The notes below the pieces were generated by a model. That model did no database searches and was not told the origin of the DNA. It worked only from the letters and a program-made list of their open reading frames with translations. A program made the translations under genes and the position numbers. 64,000 bases of DNA from Lichenihabitans sp033947565 (GTDB lineage Bacteria > Pseudomonadota > Alphaproteobacteria > Rhizobiales > Beijerinckiaceae). Numbering within the stretch: position 1 is the first letter of the stretch; every line of letters begins with the position of its first letter. This document shows, piece by piece, positions 44,560-51,988 of this stretch. The stretch is from positions 1-64,000 of the forward strand of contig NZ_JARPVX010000004.1 in assembly GCF_033947565.1 (NCBI RefSeq). The letters are read 5' to 3'.

Positions 44560-44608
44560 CGGTCAGCACCTTTTGTGACATGGGCAGCGGGACGCCGCAA
44601 CGGGGCTC

Positions 44609-44636
44609 AATGTACCGGTTTTGTTCTCATCCGCAA
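44609..44636 (-). promoter_or_regulatory. recA promoter with alphaproteobacterial SOS box
   Basis: On the recA strand a -35-like TTGCGG (complement of 44631-44636) and -10-like TACATT (complement of 44609-44614) are 16 bases apart. Between and over them lies GTAC-CGGTTTT-GTTC on the + strand (44612-44626), one mismatch from the GTTC-N7-GTTC LexA site of alphaproteobacteria. LexA bound there would block polymerase. Confidence 0.65.
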
Positions 44637-44763
44637 GAGGCTTCGGCAAATGTTTCGCTACGCACCCCCGATGCTCACCGCTGGGTCAAGCAGAAAAGCG
44701 TGAACCTTTCCCTAACTCCAGCATTGATGGTGCAAAGACGCAGACATTCTGGAGCTAAGTCCC

Positions 44764-44838
44764 ATGGATCGCATGACCTTTTACGCCGCCGGCGCCCTGA
44801 TGGCCTGGGTTCTGGTCGGAGCCGCCGCGATTTTCTGA
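44764..44838 (+). CDS. Possible 24-residue single-helix membrane peptide
   Basis: ATG at 44764 opens a short frame ending in TGA. It encodes MDRMTFYAAGALMAWVLVGA plus AAIF, one hydrophobic helix. GGAG sits 9 bases before the ATG, and a strong terminator begins 23 bases after the stop. These three points make it a candidate gene despite its size. I do not recognise a family. It lies alone between divergent recA and convergent rpsD. Confidence 0.5.
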   Translation: MDRMTFYAAGALMAWVLVGAAAIF

Positions 44839-44861
44839 TTGGTCCACAGGTTTGAAAAACA

Positions 44862-44899
44862 AAAAAGGCCCGGAGCGATCCTTCGCTCCGGGCCTTTTT
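44862..44899. terminator. Strong bidirectional terminator before rpsD end
   Basis: GGCCCGGAGCG-ATCCTT-CGCTCCGGGCC is an 11-bp perfect stem, preceded by AAAAA and followed by TTTTT. It works for the + strand (small ORF) and for rpsD. Confidence 0.9.
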
Positions 44900-44919
44900 G
44901 TGTTGATGGATGCCGATCG

Positions 44920-45537
44920 TCAGCGCGAATAAAACTCGATGACCAGGTTCGGCTCCATGTGCACCGGATAGGGCACTTCTGTGAGGCCGGGAATGCGGGT
45001 CATCTTGGCCGTGAACTTGGCGGCATCGATATCGAAATAATCGGGCACGTCGCGCTCACCGAGCTGGCCGGCCTCGATCACGACGGCGAGTTGCTTCGAG
45101 GTATCCTTCACCTCGATCACGTCGCCGACCTTCACTTGATAGGACGCGATGTTGACGCGGCGGCCGTTGACCCGGATGTGGCCGTGGTTGACGAACTGGC
45201 GAGCCGCAAAGACCGTGGCGACGAACTTGCAGCGATACACCACGGCGTCGAGGCGCCGCTCCAGCAGGCCGACGAGGTTCTGGCTCGAGTCGCCTTTCTG
45301 ACGGATGGCTTCCGCATAATACTTGCGGAACTGCTTTTCCGAAATGTTGCCGTAGTAGCCCTTCAGCTTCTGCTTGGCCTTCAGCTGCGTGCCGAAGTCG
45401 GTGGGCTTGCCCTTGCGGCGTTGGCCGTGCTGGCCGGGGCCGTATTCGCGGCGGTTCACCGGGCTCTTCGGACGGCCCCAGATGTTCTGGCCGAGACGGC
45501 GGTCGATCTTGTACTTGGCTTCTGCGCGCTTTGTCAT
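44920..45537 (-). CDS. rpsD: 30S ribosomal protein S4
   Basis: S4 is a primary 16S rRNA-binding protein that nucleates 30S assembly. The 205-residue product starts MTKRAEAKYKIDRRLGQNIW; it has YGNISEKQFRKYY and an S4 RNA-binding domain with RLDAVVYRCKFVATVFAARQ and NHGHIRVNGRRVNIAS. It is a single-gene unit here, as is common in Hyphomicrobiales. Confidence 0.97.
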   Translation of the reverse strand: MTKRAEAKYKIDRRLGQNIWGRPKSPVNRREYGPGQHGQRRKGKPTDFGTQLKAKQKLKGYYGNISEKQFRKYYAEAIRQKGDSSQNLVGLLERRLDAVVYRCKFVATVFAARQFVNHGHIRVNGRRVNIASYQVKVGDVIEVKDTSKQLAVVIEAGQLGERDVPDYFDIDAAKFTAKMTRIPGLTEVPYPVHMEPNLVIEFYSR

Positions 45538-45859
45538 CGCGTCCTCGCGGTTGGCGTTGTGAGGAACGCGCCCTCCTGTGCCGCGTCACCTGGAAGGTGC
45601 CGCGGCCGACAGATCACGTCTCTTGAGTGAGAGGAGATCGCGGGTGCGTTGCCAGGAACCTTAGGGCCCATGGGCTTCGGCTCCGGCGCGCTGAGCCCGC
45701 GGAGTTGCGGTTCTGCTACGGCCTCGGGGGTCCGCTGTCAATGTTTGACGCTAACCACGACGCCGGGTCGCTCGCGTTTGCCGGCTCGCCTTTCGAGGTC
45801 AATTGTCTATTGTGCCGTGCAGAGGCCCCAGCGGCCCGATGTCACAACGGGAGGTCCCC
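45538..45859. other. Noncoding region between rpsD and ppa
   Basis: These 322 bases separate divergent rpsD and ppa. Two + strand frames cross it (from 45627 and 45649) but lack a good ribosome site and family-like composition. A possible rpsD promoter is listed separately. A leader for S4 autoregulation could lie near 45540-45660; no known structure was recognised. Confidence 0.6.
45713..45741 (-). promoter_or_regulatory. Candidate rpsD promoter
   Basis: On the rpsD strand, TTGACA (complement of 45736-45741) is followed after exactly 17 bases by TAGCAG (complement of 45713-45718). The -35 is perfect, the -10 weak. It implies a leader of roughly 170 bases before rpsD. Confidence 0.4.
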
Positions 45860-46408
45860 ATGAACCTTGACGCCGTCTCTTCCGGCAAGAACCCGCCCGA
45901 AGAAGTCAACGTCGTCATCGAGGTGCCGATCGGCGGTGAGCCGATCAAGTACGAGATGGACAAAGAATCGGGCGCCCTGATGGTGGACCGCTTCCTTTAT
46001 ACGGCGATGCGCTATCCGGGGAATTACGGGTTCATCCCGCATACGCTGTCGGACGACGGCGACCCGTGCGACGTGATCGTGGCCAACACCCGCGCCATCA
46101 TCCCGGGCGCCGTCATGGCCTGCCGGATCGTCGGAGCGTTGATGATGGAGGATGAGGCCGGCGGTGACGAAAAGATCATCGCGGTGCCCACCACCAAGCT
46201 GACGCGGCGCTACGAGAATGTGAAGAACTACAAGGATTTGCCGGACATCACCTTGGAGCAGATCGAGCATTTTTTCACCCATTACAAGGATCTCGAGCCC
46301 GGCAAGTGGGTGAAGATCGTGCGTTGGTGCGATGCCGAAGAGGCCAAGCAACTGGTGATCGCCGGCCTCGAGCGCGCCAAGTCGGCCAAGGCCGGCAAGC
46401 AGGGCTGA
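45860..46408 (+). CDS. ppa: Inorganic pyrophosphatase
   Basis: Ppa hydrolyses pyrophosphate and pulls biosynthetic reactions forward. The ATG at 45860 (GGGAGG upstream) gives 182 residues. EVPIGGEPIKYEMDKESG, MRYPGNYGFIPHT, and the metal-binding DDGDPCDVIV are family I motifs; the late KDLEPGKWVKI region is conserved. Earlier in-frame starts would add 19 unlike residues. Confidence 0.96.
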   Translation: MNLDAVSSGKNPPEEVNVVIEVPIGGEPIKYEMDKESGALMVDRFLYTAMRYPGNYGFIPHTLSDDGDPCDVIVANTRAIIPGAVMACRIVGALMMEDEAGGDEKIIAVPTTKLTRRYENVKNYKDLPDITLEQIEHFFTHYKDLEPGKWVKIVRWCDAEEAKQLVIAGLERAKSAKAGKQG

Positions 46409-46416
46409 AGCCGTCG

Positions 46417-46437
46417 GGCCGTGGCGCCGCCACGGCC
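46417..46437 (+). terminator. Hairpin after ppa
   Basis: GGCCGTGGC-GCC-GCCACGGCC is a perfect 9-bp stem 8 bases past the ppa stop. No T-run follows, so it may be a stabilising or partial terminator before the next small gene. Confidence 0.5.
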
Positions 46438-46472
46438 TGACCCTTGGGCAAGCGTTTCTCGGGAGGAAGCGG

Positions 46473-46622
46473 ATGACCGACGTCGAACAGATGCCCATGA
46501 CGGGCGGGTACATGGATTACCCCGAGCATGAGCGTACCTACCGTGGCTTCACGGCCGCGGCCCGATGGGGAACGATTGTTGTGGCGGGGGTGATCGTCCT
46601 GATGGCGTTGTTCCTGATCTAG
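46473..46622 (+). CDS. aa3-type cytochrome c oxidase subunit IV-like peptide
   Basis: This 49-residue frame begins MTDVEQMPMTGGYMDYPEHE and continues RTYRGFTAAARWG, then a single helix (TIVVAGVIVLMALFLI). The MDYPEHERTYRGF stretch is the hallmark of the bacterial aa3 oxidase subunit IV family. GGAGGAA lies 8 bases before the ATG. The peptide packs against oxidase subunits I-III, which are not in this window. Confidence 0.85.
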   Translation: MTDVEQMPMTGGYMDYPEHERTYRGFTAAARWGTIVVAGVIVLMALFLI

Positions 46623-46790
46623 GACACGCGCCGGAAGACTCGTCGCCCTCACCGAGCGCTGGTGGTCGACCTTGCGCGCCGCCAGCGCTGGAGACCACTT
46701 GGTTGTGGCTTGTGCGGTGCGACGGCAGTCTCGATGATGGTCCAATCTGCCCCGATCCGAGCTGCGGCTCTTCCTCAACCGATCGTTGCC

Positions 46791-47147
46791 ATGCCTCGTT
46801 TGTCCACGCATGTTCTCGACACGGCGAGCGGGCGGCCCGCCGCCGGTGTTGCCCTGGTGCTGTCGCGGTTCAGTGACGGTCGGCACCGGACCGTCCTGCT
46901 GCAAACGGTGACCAATGCGGACGGGCGCACGGATGCGCCCCTGCTCGGGGGCGAAGCGTTGCAGCCCGGCCTTTATGAGCTCGCGTTCCATGTGGGCGAT
47001 TATTTCCGTCAGCAGGGCGTCGTTTTGCCGGAGCCGGCCTTCCTGGATGTGGTGCCGATCCGCTTCGGCATCGCCGATCCGCAGGGCCACTATCACGTGC
47101 CGCTCCTGGTTTCCCCCTGGAGCTTCTCCACCTATCGCGGGAGCTGA
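46791..47147 (+). CDS. hiuH: 5-hydroxyisourate hydrolase (transthyretin-like)
   Basis: The enzyme opens 5-hydroxyisourate to OHCU in urate breakdown. From the ATG at 46791 the 118-residue product reads MPRLSTHVLDTASGRPAAGV. It contains the catalytic His of the STHVLD motif, HYHVPLLVSPWSFSTYRGS near the end, and the C-terminal YRGS tetrapeptide. The frame is open upstream to a GTG at 46662, adding 43 residues that include a hydrophobic, signal-like stretch. No clear ribosome site decides the start. PuuE-UraD follows 8 bases later. Confidence 0.9.
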   Translation: MPRLSTHVLDTASGRPAAGVALVLSRFSDGRHRTVLLQTVTNADGRTDAPLLGGEALQPGLYELAFHVGDYFRQQGVVLPEPAFLDVVPIRFGIADPQGHYHVPLLVSPWSFSTYRGS

Positions 47148-47155
47148 TCCGCCCG

Positions 47156-48583
47156 ATGTTCGATCTCGACCAGCCCTATCCGCGCGACATGGTCGGCTAC
47201 GGCCGGACGCCGCCCCGGCCGGACTGGCCCGACGGCAAGCGGTTGGCGGTGCAGTTCGTCGTCAATTACGAGGAAGGCGGCGAGAACAACATCCTGCACG
47301 GCGACGCTGCTTCGGAAGCGTTCTTGTCCGAGATCGTCGGTGCGCAGCCCTGGTCGGGGCAGCGGCACGTCAACATGGAATCGATCTACGAATACGGGTC
47401 GCGGGTCGGCTTCTGGCGCTTGTGGCGGATGTTCACCGAGCGCGGCATGCCGGTAACGGTGTTCGGCGTCGCGAGCGCCATGGCGCGCCATCCGGAAGCG
47501 GTCGCGGCCATGAACGAGGCAGGATGGGAGATCGCCACCCACGGGCTGAAATGGATCGACTACCGCGACCACACGCCCGAGGCCGAGCGCGCCGATCTCG
47601 ATGCGGCAATCGGCATCCACGAGGCCGTGACGGGCGCGCGGCCGCTCGGTCTTTATCAAGGGCGCACCTCGGCCAACACGCTGCGGCTCGGCGCGCAGGA
47701 AGGCGGCTTCCTATACCTCGCCGACACCTATGCGGACGAATTGCCTTACTGGCAGCGGATCGCCGGCCGGCAACAACTGATCGTGCCCTATACGCTCGAC
47801 GCCAATGACATGCGCTTCGCGACCCCGCAGGGGTTCAACACGGGCGACCATTTCTTCAGCTACCTGAAGGACAGCTTCGACGTGCTCTACCGCGAGGGGG
47901 CGGGGGGGCATGGCGGCATGATGTCGGTCGGGCTGCATTGCCGCCTTGTGGGGCGTCCCGGTCGGGCGGCCGCCCTGGCGCGCTTCCTCGATTATGTGCA
48001 GTCCCACGAGGGAGCCTGGGTCACGACCCGCCTTGCGATCGCTCGGCACTGGGTGCGCCGGCATCCGCCGACCGGCGGCTATCAGCCGAGCCAGATGGGC
48101 CCGGCGCTCTTCAACGAACTCTTTGGCGGCGTCTTCGAACACACGCCCATCATCGCCGAGCGGGCCTACGGGGCCGGCATCGGGCCCGGGGAGGACAGCC
48201 TCGACGGTTTGCATGCCGCCCTGGTGGCGCAGATGCGGGCGCTGTCGCCGGCCGCCCAGGACGCCTTGATCGCCGCCCACCCGGACCTCGCCGGCAAGCT
48301 CGCGCTGGCGGGCGATGTCACGGCCGATTCGGCAGGCGAGCAAGCGTCCGCCGGGCTCGACCGGCTCAGCCCCGATGAACGCCGCCGCTTCACGGCGCTG
48401 AATGCCGCCTATCGGGCGCGCTTCGGCTTCCCGTTCATCATCGCCGTGAAGGGCCTCGGCAAAGCCGACATCCTGCAGGCGTTCGAAGCGCGGATCGCCC
48501 ATGCGCCGACGGACGAGCGCGATGCGGCGCTGGCGCAGATCGAGCGGATTGCCCGCCTGCGCCTCGCTGCGATCCTCGGTTGA
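47156..48583 (+). CDS. puuE: Fused allantoinase (PuuE) and OHCU decarboxylase (UraD)
   Basis: One 475-residue chain carries two urate-catabolic domains. Residues 1 to about 305 are the PuuE polysaccharide-deacetylase-like allantoinase (NYEEGGENNILHGD, ATHGLKWIDYRDHT, GLYQGRTSANTLRL). From about 312 is UraD: FEHTPIIAE with catalytic His329, AHPDLAGK at 374-381, the GEQASAGLDRL region, and LNAAYRARFGFPFIIAVKG. UraD turns OHCU into S-allantoin, PuuE opens allantoin. hiuH lies directly upstream. Urate oxidase is not in the window. Confidence 0.93.
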   Translation: MFDLDQPYPRDMVGYGRTPPRPDWPDGKRLAVQFVVNYEEGGENNILHGDAASEAFLSEIVGAQPWSGQRHVNMESIYEYGSRVGFWRLWRMFTERGMPVTVFGVASAMARHPEAVAAMNEAGWEIATHGLKWIDYRDHTPEAERADLDAAIGIHEAVTGARPLGLYQGRTSANTLRLGAQEGGFLYLADTYADELPYWQRIAGRQQLIVPYTLDANDMRFATPQGFNTGDHFFSYLKDSFDVLYREGAGGHGGMMSVGLHCRLVGRPGRAAALARFLDYVQSHEGAWVTTRLAIARHWVRRHPPTGGYQPSQMGPALFNELFGGVFEHTPIIAERAYGAGIGPGEDSLDGLHAALVAQMRALSPAAQDALIAAHPDLAGKLALAGDVTADSAGEQASAGLDRLSPDERRRFTALNAAYRARFGFPFIIAVKGLGKADILQAFEARIAHAPTDERDAALAQIERIARLRLAAILG

Positions 48584-48587
48584 AGGC

Positions 48588-49535
48588 TTAGTCCACGAAG
48601 GCGTCGGTGTCCTCGCGTCGCCCCACCATGAAGGCGTCGGCTACGAGTTGGAACGGCGCCGCATCGAGAACGCTTTCGCGGCGGCCCAGGAGGCCGGCGA
48701 AGCGCTCGTAGATGCCTTCGTACTCGGCCGAGGGGGCCTCGACCACCACGGTGCCATCGACTGCGAGCTTCGAGCCGCCAAGCGTCAGGTCGAGCACCGT
48801 GCCGTCGGCGGTCTCGATCCGGTAATCCCAGCTTTGCGGCCCTTCCTGCCGCCAATCGAAGGCGGCCGTCAGTTGTCCCGTGCCGGGCTCCGCTTCGGCA
48901 TCGCTCCAGAACACCACATCGGCCGCGATCGGCATCGCCTTGTTGCTCGGCGTCACCAGCCGGGCGCTCTTCACGAAGATTGGCTGGGGCATGATGGCTG
49001 TCAGGATCGACAAGGCATTGATGCCGGGATCGAAGACGCCGAAGCCGCCGACCTCCCAGATCCACTCCTGGCCGGGATGCCAGCGACGCACATCCTCCTT
49101 CCAGGTGATGGCAAGGCTCTTGAGCTTTTGGCCCGCGAGGCGCTTGCGGGTTTCCTCGACGGCGGCGTTATATTGCGAATGCCAGGTCGTGAAGACGACC
49201 CGATCCTTGCGGGCCGCGTAGTCGCCGATGTCGACCAGTTCGCGCGTGGTCGGGAAGGGTGGCTTTTCGAGCAACACGTGCACCCCGGCGTCGAGCGCTT
49301 CGCGGGCGAGGGCGTGCCGGACGTTCGGCGGCGTGCAGATCGCCACCGCGTCGAGGTCTGGCAGGGCGGCGTAGAGTTCGGCCGCGGTGCGGAAGGTCGG
49401 CACGCCCCCGACAGACAGGCCGCGTCCGCTGACCACGCCCACGAGCTGGAAATCGGGGTTCTTGCCGATCACCGGCAGATGCTGGTCCTGGGCGATCTTG
49501 CCGACGCCGATCACCGCAATTGTGTAGGGGGCCAT
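48588..49535 (-). CDS. Gfo/Idh/MocA family aldose 1-dehydrogenase (arabinose/galactose type)
   Basis: This 315-residue NAD(P)-dependent oxidoreductase has a Rossmann start (AVIGVGKIAQDQHLPVIG), LLEKPP with the conserved Lys, and EDVRRWHPGQEWIWEVGGFG followed by FDPGINALSI, a stretch I associate with bacterial L-arabinose/D-galactose 1-dehydrogenases. The ATG at 49535 is used; a start at 49568 adds 11 residues. Next to gbpR-chvE-gguAB, which import galactose/arabinose-type sugars, it would oxidise them at C1. Substrate is inferred. Confidence 0.88.
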   Translation of the reverse strand: MAPYTIAVIGVGKIAQDQHLPVIGKNPDFQLVGVVSGRGLSVGGVPTFRTAAELYAALPDLDAVAICTPPNVRHALAREALDAGVHVLLEKPPFPTTRELVDIGDYAARKDRVVFTTWHSQYNAAVEETRKRLAGQKLKSLAITWKEDVRRWHPGQEWIWEVGGFGVFDPGINALSILTAIMPQPIFVKSARLVTPSNKAMPIAADVVFWSDAEAEPGTGQLTAAFDWRQEGPQSWDYRIETADGTVLDLTLGGSKLAVDGTVVVEAPSAEYEGIYERFAGLLGRRESVLDAAPFQLVADAFMVGRREDTDAFVD

Positions 49536-49592
49536 GCTGGAACTCCGTTGCAGGGGGCTCCATCCCATGCGCCGACCGGCTCGGGCAAGTCC

Positions 49593-50588
49593 TCACGCCT
49601 CGGTCTGTTCCAGGATGAAGTCGTGCAGCATCTGGGCGGCGGGCGACAGGGCGCGGTTGCGGGCCGTGATGAGGCTGTAGGGCTGCAGATCGATGTTGAA
49701 GTCGGTCGGCAGCACGTCGATGGCGCCCGCCAGGCCGTCGGCGCTGTTGACGAAGCTCGCCACATCGGTCGCGATCGGCGCAATCGCATCCGTCTGGGCC
49801 ACCATGACGAGCGTCAGGAACGAGGACGACGTGTTGAGGATGCGGTCCGGCAAGGGGATGCCGCGCGACACGAAGATGCCCTCGAGGGTGCGCCGCAGCA
49901 GCGAGCCCGTCGGCTGGAACACCCAGTCGAAGGTCGTGAGATCTTCGATCGGCACCCGGGCGTGCCGCATCAACGGGTGTCCGCGCCGCACCACGAGGCA
50001 GGCCCGCTCGACACCGATCTGGCGGCTGTCGAACAGGCGGGGGTTCAGGTCGTCCGGGATCCGGCCGATATAGAAATCGTAGCGTGACGCCAGCAGCGCC
50101 CCAGCGAGGTCGGCGCTCGTGGCCACCTCGATGTTGATCTCGATCTTCGGGAACAGCTCGCGGATGCGTTTGATGGCCGGCACCGCCAGATTGATCGAGG
50201 GCGCCGTCACGGTGCCGAGTGACACACGGCCGCCGCGCCCGGTGCGCAGCTCGCCGATCTCGCGTTCCGCTTCCCGCAATTCCAGCAACACCGTCCGGGC
50301 CCGCCGCGCCAGGGCCTTGCCGTAGGCCGTCAGCGCGATGCCGCGCGACAGCCGCTCGCAGATCGGGACTTGCAGCAGGTCCTCGATTTCCGAGATCATC
50401 CGCGAGGCGGCCGGCTGCGAAATGTTGAGCAGGTGCGCCGCCGTGCTGACCTGCCCGTTGGCCTCGAGAGCGATCAGCATGCGCATGTGATTGATCTTCA
50501 GCCCGGCGCGAAGGAACCCCTCGAGCAAGGGTTCACCGGCGGCCGTTTCAGTGCGCTTCGCGGCCGATGGAACCCGGGGTTTCGCCAT
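49593..50588 (-). CDS. gbpR: LysR family regulator, GbpR-like
   Basis: This 331-residue LysR protein has its helix-turn-helix at about 34-95 (LIALEANGQVSTAAHLLNIS, then QPAASRMISEIEDLL) after an N-terminal tail of about 30 residues. It reads away from chvE, the same arrangement as GbpR in Agrobacterium, where it controls chvE in response to sugars. The gap holds a direct repeat pair (50610-50665). The symbol rests on context. Confidence 0.85.
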   Translation of the reverse strand: MAKPRVPSAAKRTETAAGEPLLEGFLRAGLKINHMRMLIALEANGQVSTAAHLLNISQPAASRMISEIEDLLQVPICERLSRGIALTAYGKALARRARTVLLELREAEREIGELRTGRGGRVSLGTVTAPSINLAVPAIKRIRELFPKIEINIEVATSADLAGALLASRYDFYIGRIPDDLNPRLFDSRQIGVERACLVVRRGHPLMRHARVPIEDLTTFDWVFQPTGSLLRRTLEGIFVSRGIPLPDRILNTSSSFLTLVMVAQTDAIAPIATDVASFVNSADGLAGAIDVLPTDFNIDLQPYSLITARNRALSPAAQMLHDFILEQTEA

Positions 50589-50609
50589 GGTGGGGTGGCA
50601 TCTGTGAAC

Positions 50610-50665
50610 TATACCGGAAACGATATGGCGCAGTACGCCGATGGCATTTGACAGTTATACCGGAA
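50610..50665. promoter_or_regulatory. Direct repeat pair in the gbpR-chvE gap
   Basis: TATACCGGAA occurs at 50610-50619 and 50656-50665, 46 bases apart on the same strand. TTGACA (50648-50653), a -35-like hexamer for chvE, lies 2 bases before the second copy. A regulator site is likely; GbpR binding is inferred. Confidence 0.5.
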
Positions 50666-50837
50666 GACTTCAACAGTCGGCGACTTGGCGGGGCCAGAAT
50701 GGCCAGCCAATGTCACTTGACGTGCAAGACGCTGGCGCGCAGGGAAGGGCCGGATCCAAGAAACAACCAACAACAACGAGAACATGCGACGCGCGCCGGA
50801 CCTCGCGACACGTATGCGGATGGATGGGGAGATTCGA

Positions 50838-51911
50838 ATGATCACCAAGCGTAAGTTTACCGGCATCGCGCTCGGCGCCACGGCCCTGGCCGGCCTCGCG
50901 CTGTCGCCGGCCATGGCGGCCAGCGGCGACATGATCGGCGTTGCGATGCCGACGAAGTCCTCGGCGCGTTGGATCGACGACGGCAACAACATCGTGGCTC
51001 AGCTGAAGGCCAAGGGTTACAACCCGGACCTGCAATACGCCGACGACGACATCCCGAACCAGCTCGCCCAGATCGAGAACATGGTCACCAAGGGCGCCAA
51101 GGTGCTCGTGGTTGCTTCGATCGACGGCACGACGCTGACGGACGTGCTGCAGAAGGCTGCCGACAAGGGCGTCAAGGTCATCGCCTATGATCGCCTCATC
51201 AAGGGCTCGGCGAACGTCGACTATTACGCCACCTTCGATAACTTCAAGGTCGGCGTCCTGCAGGCGACCTCGCTGGTCGACGCGCTCGGCTTGAAGGACG
51301 GCAAGGGTCCGTTCAACATCGAGCTGTTCGGCGGTTCGCCCGACGACAACAACGCCTTCTTCTTCTACGACGGCGCCATGTCGGTGCTGAAGCCTTACCT
51401 CGACTCGAAGAAGCTCGTCGTCCAGTCGGGCCAGATGGGCATGGACAAGGTGTCGACCCTGCGTTGGGATCCGGCCGTGGCCCAGGCCCGCATGGATAAC
51501 CTGCTGTCCGCTTACTACGGCAACAAGAAGCTCGACGCCGTGCTGTCGCCCTATGACGGCTTGTCGATCGGCATCATCTCGTCGCTGAAGGGCGTGGGCT
51601 ACGGCTCGGGCGACATGAAGATCCCCTACGTGTCGGGCCAGGATTGCGAAGTCCAGTCGGTGAAGTCGATCATCGCGGGCGAGCAATATTCCTCGATCTT
51701 CAAGGACACGCGCGACCTCGCCAAGGTGACGATCGCCATGGTGGACGCGCTTGAAGGGGGCAAGACCCCCGAGGTCAACGACACCAAGACCTACAACAAC
51801 GGCAAAAAGGTCGTTCCGTCCTACCTGCTGACCCCGGTCGTGGTCACCAAGGCCAACTGGAAGCCGGCGCTGATCGACACGGGCTATTACAAGGCCGATC
51901 AGTTCAAGTAA
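50838..51911 (+). CDS. chvE: Periplasmic sugar-binding protein ChvE
   Basis: ChvE binds galactose, arabinose and related sugars for uptake and, in Agrobacterium, for virulence sensing. The 357-residue precursor has a signal peptide (residues 1-28, cleavage near AMA|ASG), then GVAMPTKSSARWIDDGNNIV, DRLIKGSANVDYYATFDN, and VLSPYDGLSIGIISSLK. These match the ChvE/MmsE class. GGGGAG precedes the ATG by 6 bases. A hairpin separates it from gguA. Confidence 0.95.
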   Translation: MITKRKFTGIALGATALAGLALSPAMAASGDMIGVAMPTKSSARWIDDGNNIVAQLKAKGYNPDLQYADDDIPNQLAQIENMVTKGAKVLVVASIDGTTLTDVLQKAADKGVKVIAYDRLIKGSANVDYYATFDNFKVGVLQATSLVDALGLKDGKGPFNIELFGGSPDDNNAFFFYDGAMSVLKPYLDSKKLVVQSGQMGMDKVSTLRWDPAVAQARMDNLLSAYYGNKKLDAVLSPYDGLSIGIISSLKGVGYGSGDMKIPYVSGQDCEVQSVKSIIAGEQYSSIFKDTRDLAKVTIAMVDALEGGKTPEVNDTKTYNNGKKVVPSYLLTPVVVTKANWKPALIDTGYYKADQFK

Positions 51912-51919
51912 GACTTCTT

Positions 51920-51949
51920 GCGGGAACCGGCCTCAGGGTCGGTTCCCGC
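51920..51949 (+). repeat. Hairpin between chvE and gguA
   Basis: GCGGGAACCGGCC-TCAG-GGTCGGTTCCCGC forms a 13-bp stem with one G-U pair, 8 bases after the chvE stop. A second small CCCGC-AA-GCGGG element follows at 51953-51964. It probably protects the chvE message or attenuates gguAB. Confidence 0.7.
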
Positions 51950-51988
51950 TTCCCCGCAAGCGGGACCAATAATTTAGGGCGGGACAGC

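Noticed and set aside
45627..45870. Two short + strand frames upstream of ppa
   Set aside because: No ribosome site, overlapping in two frames, no family-like sequence; they lie in the promoter region.
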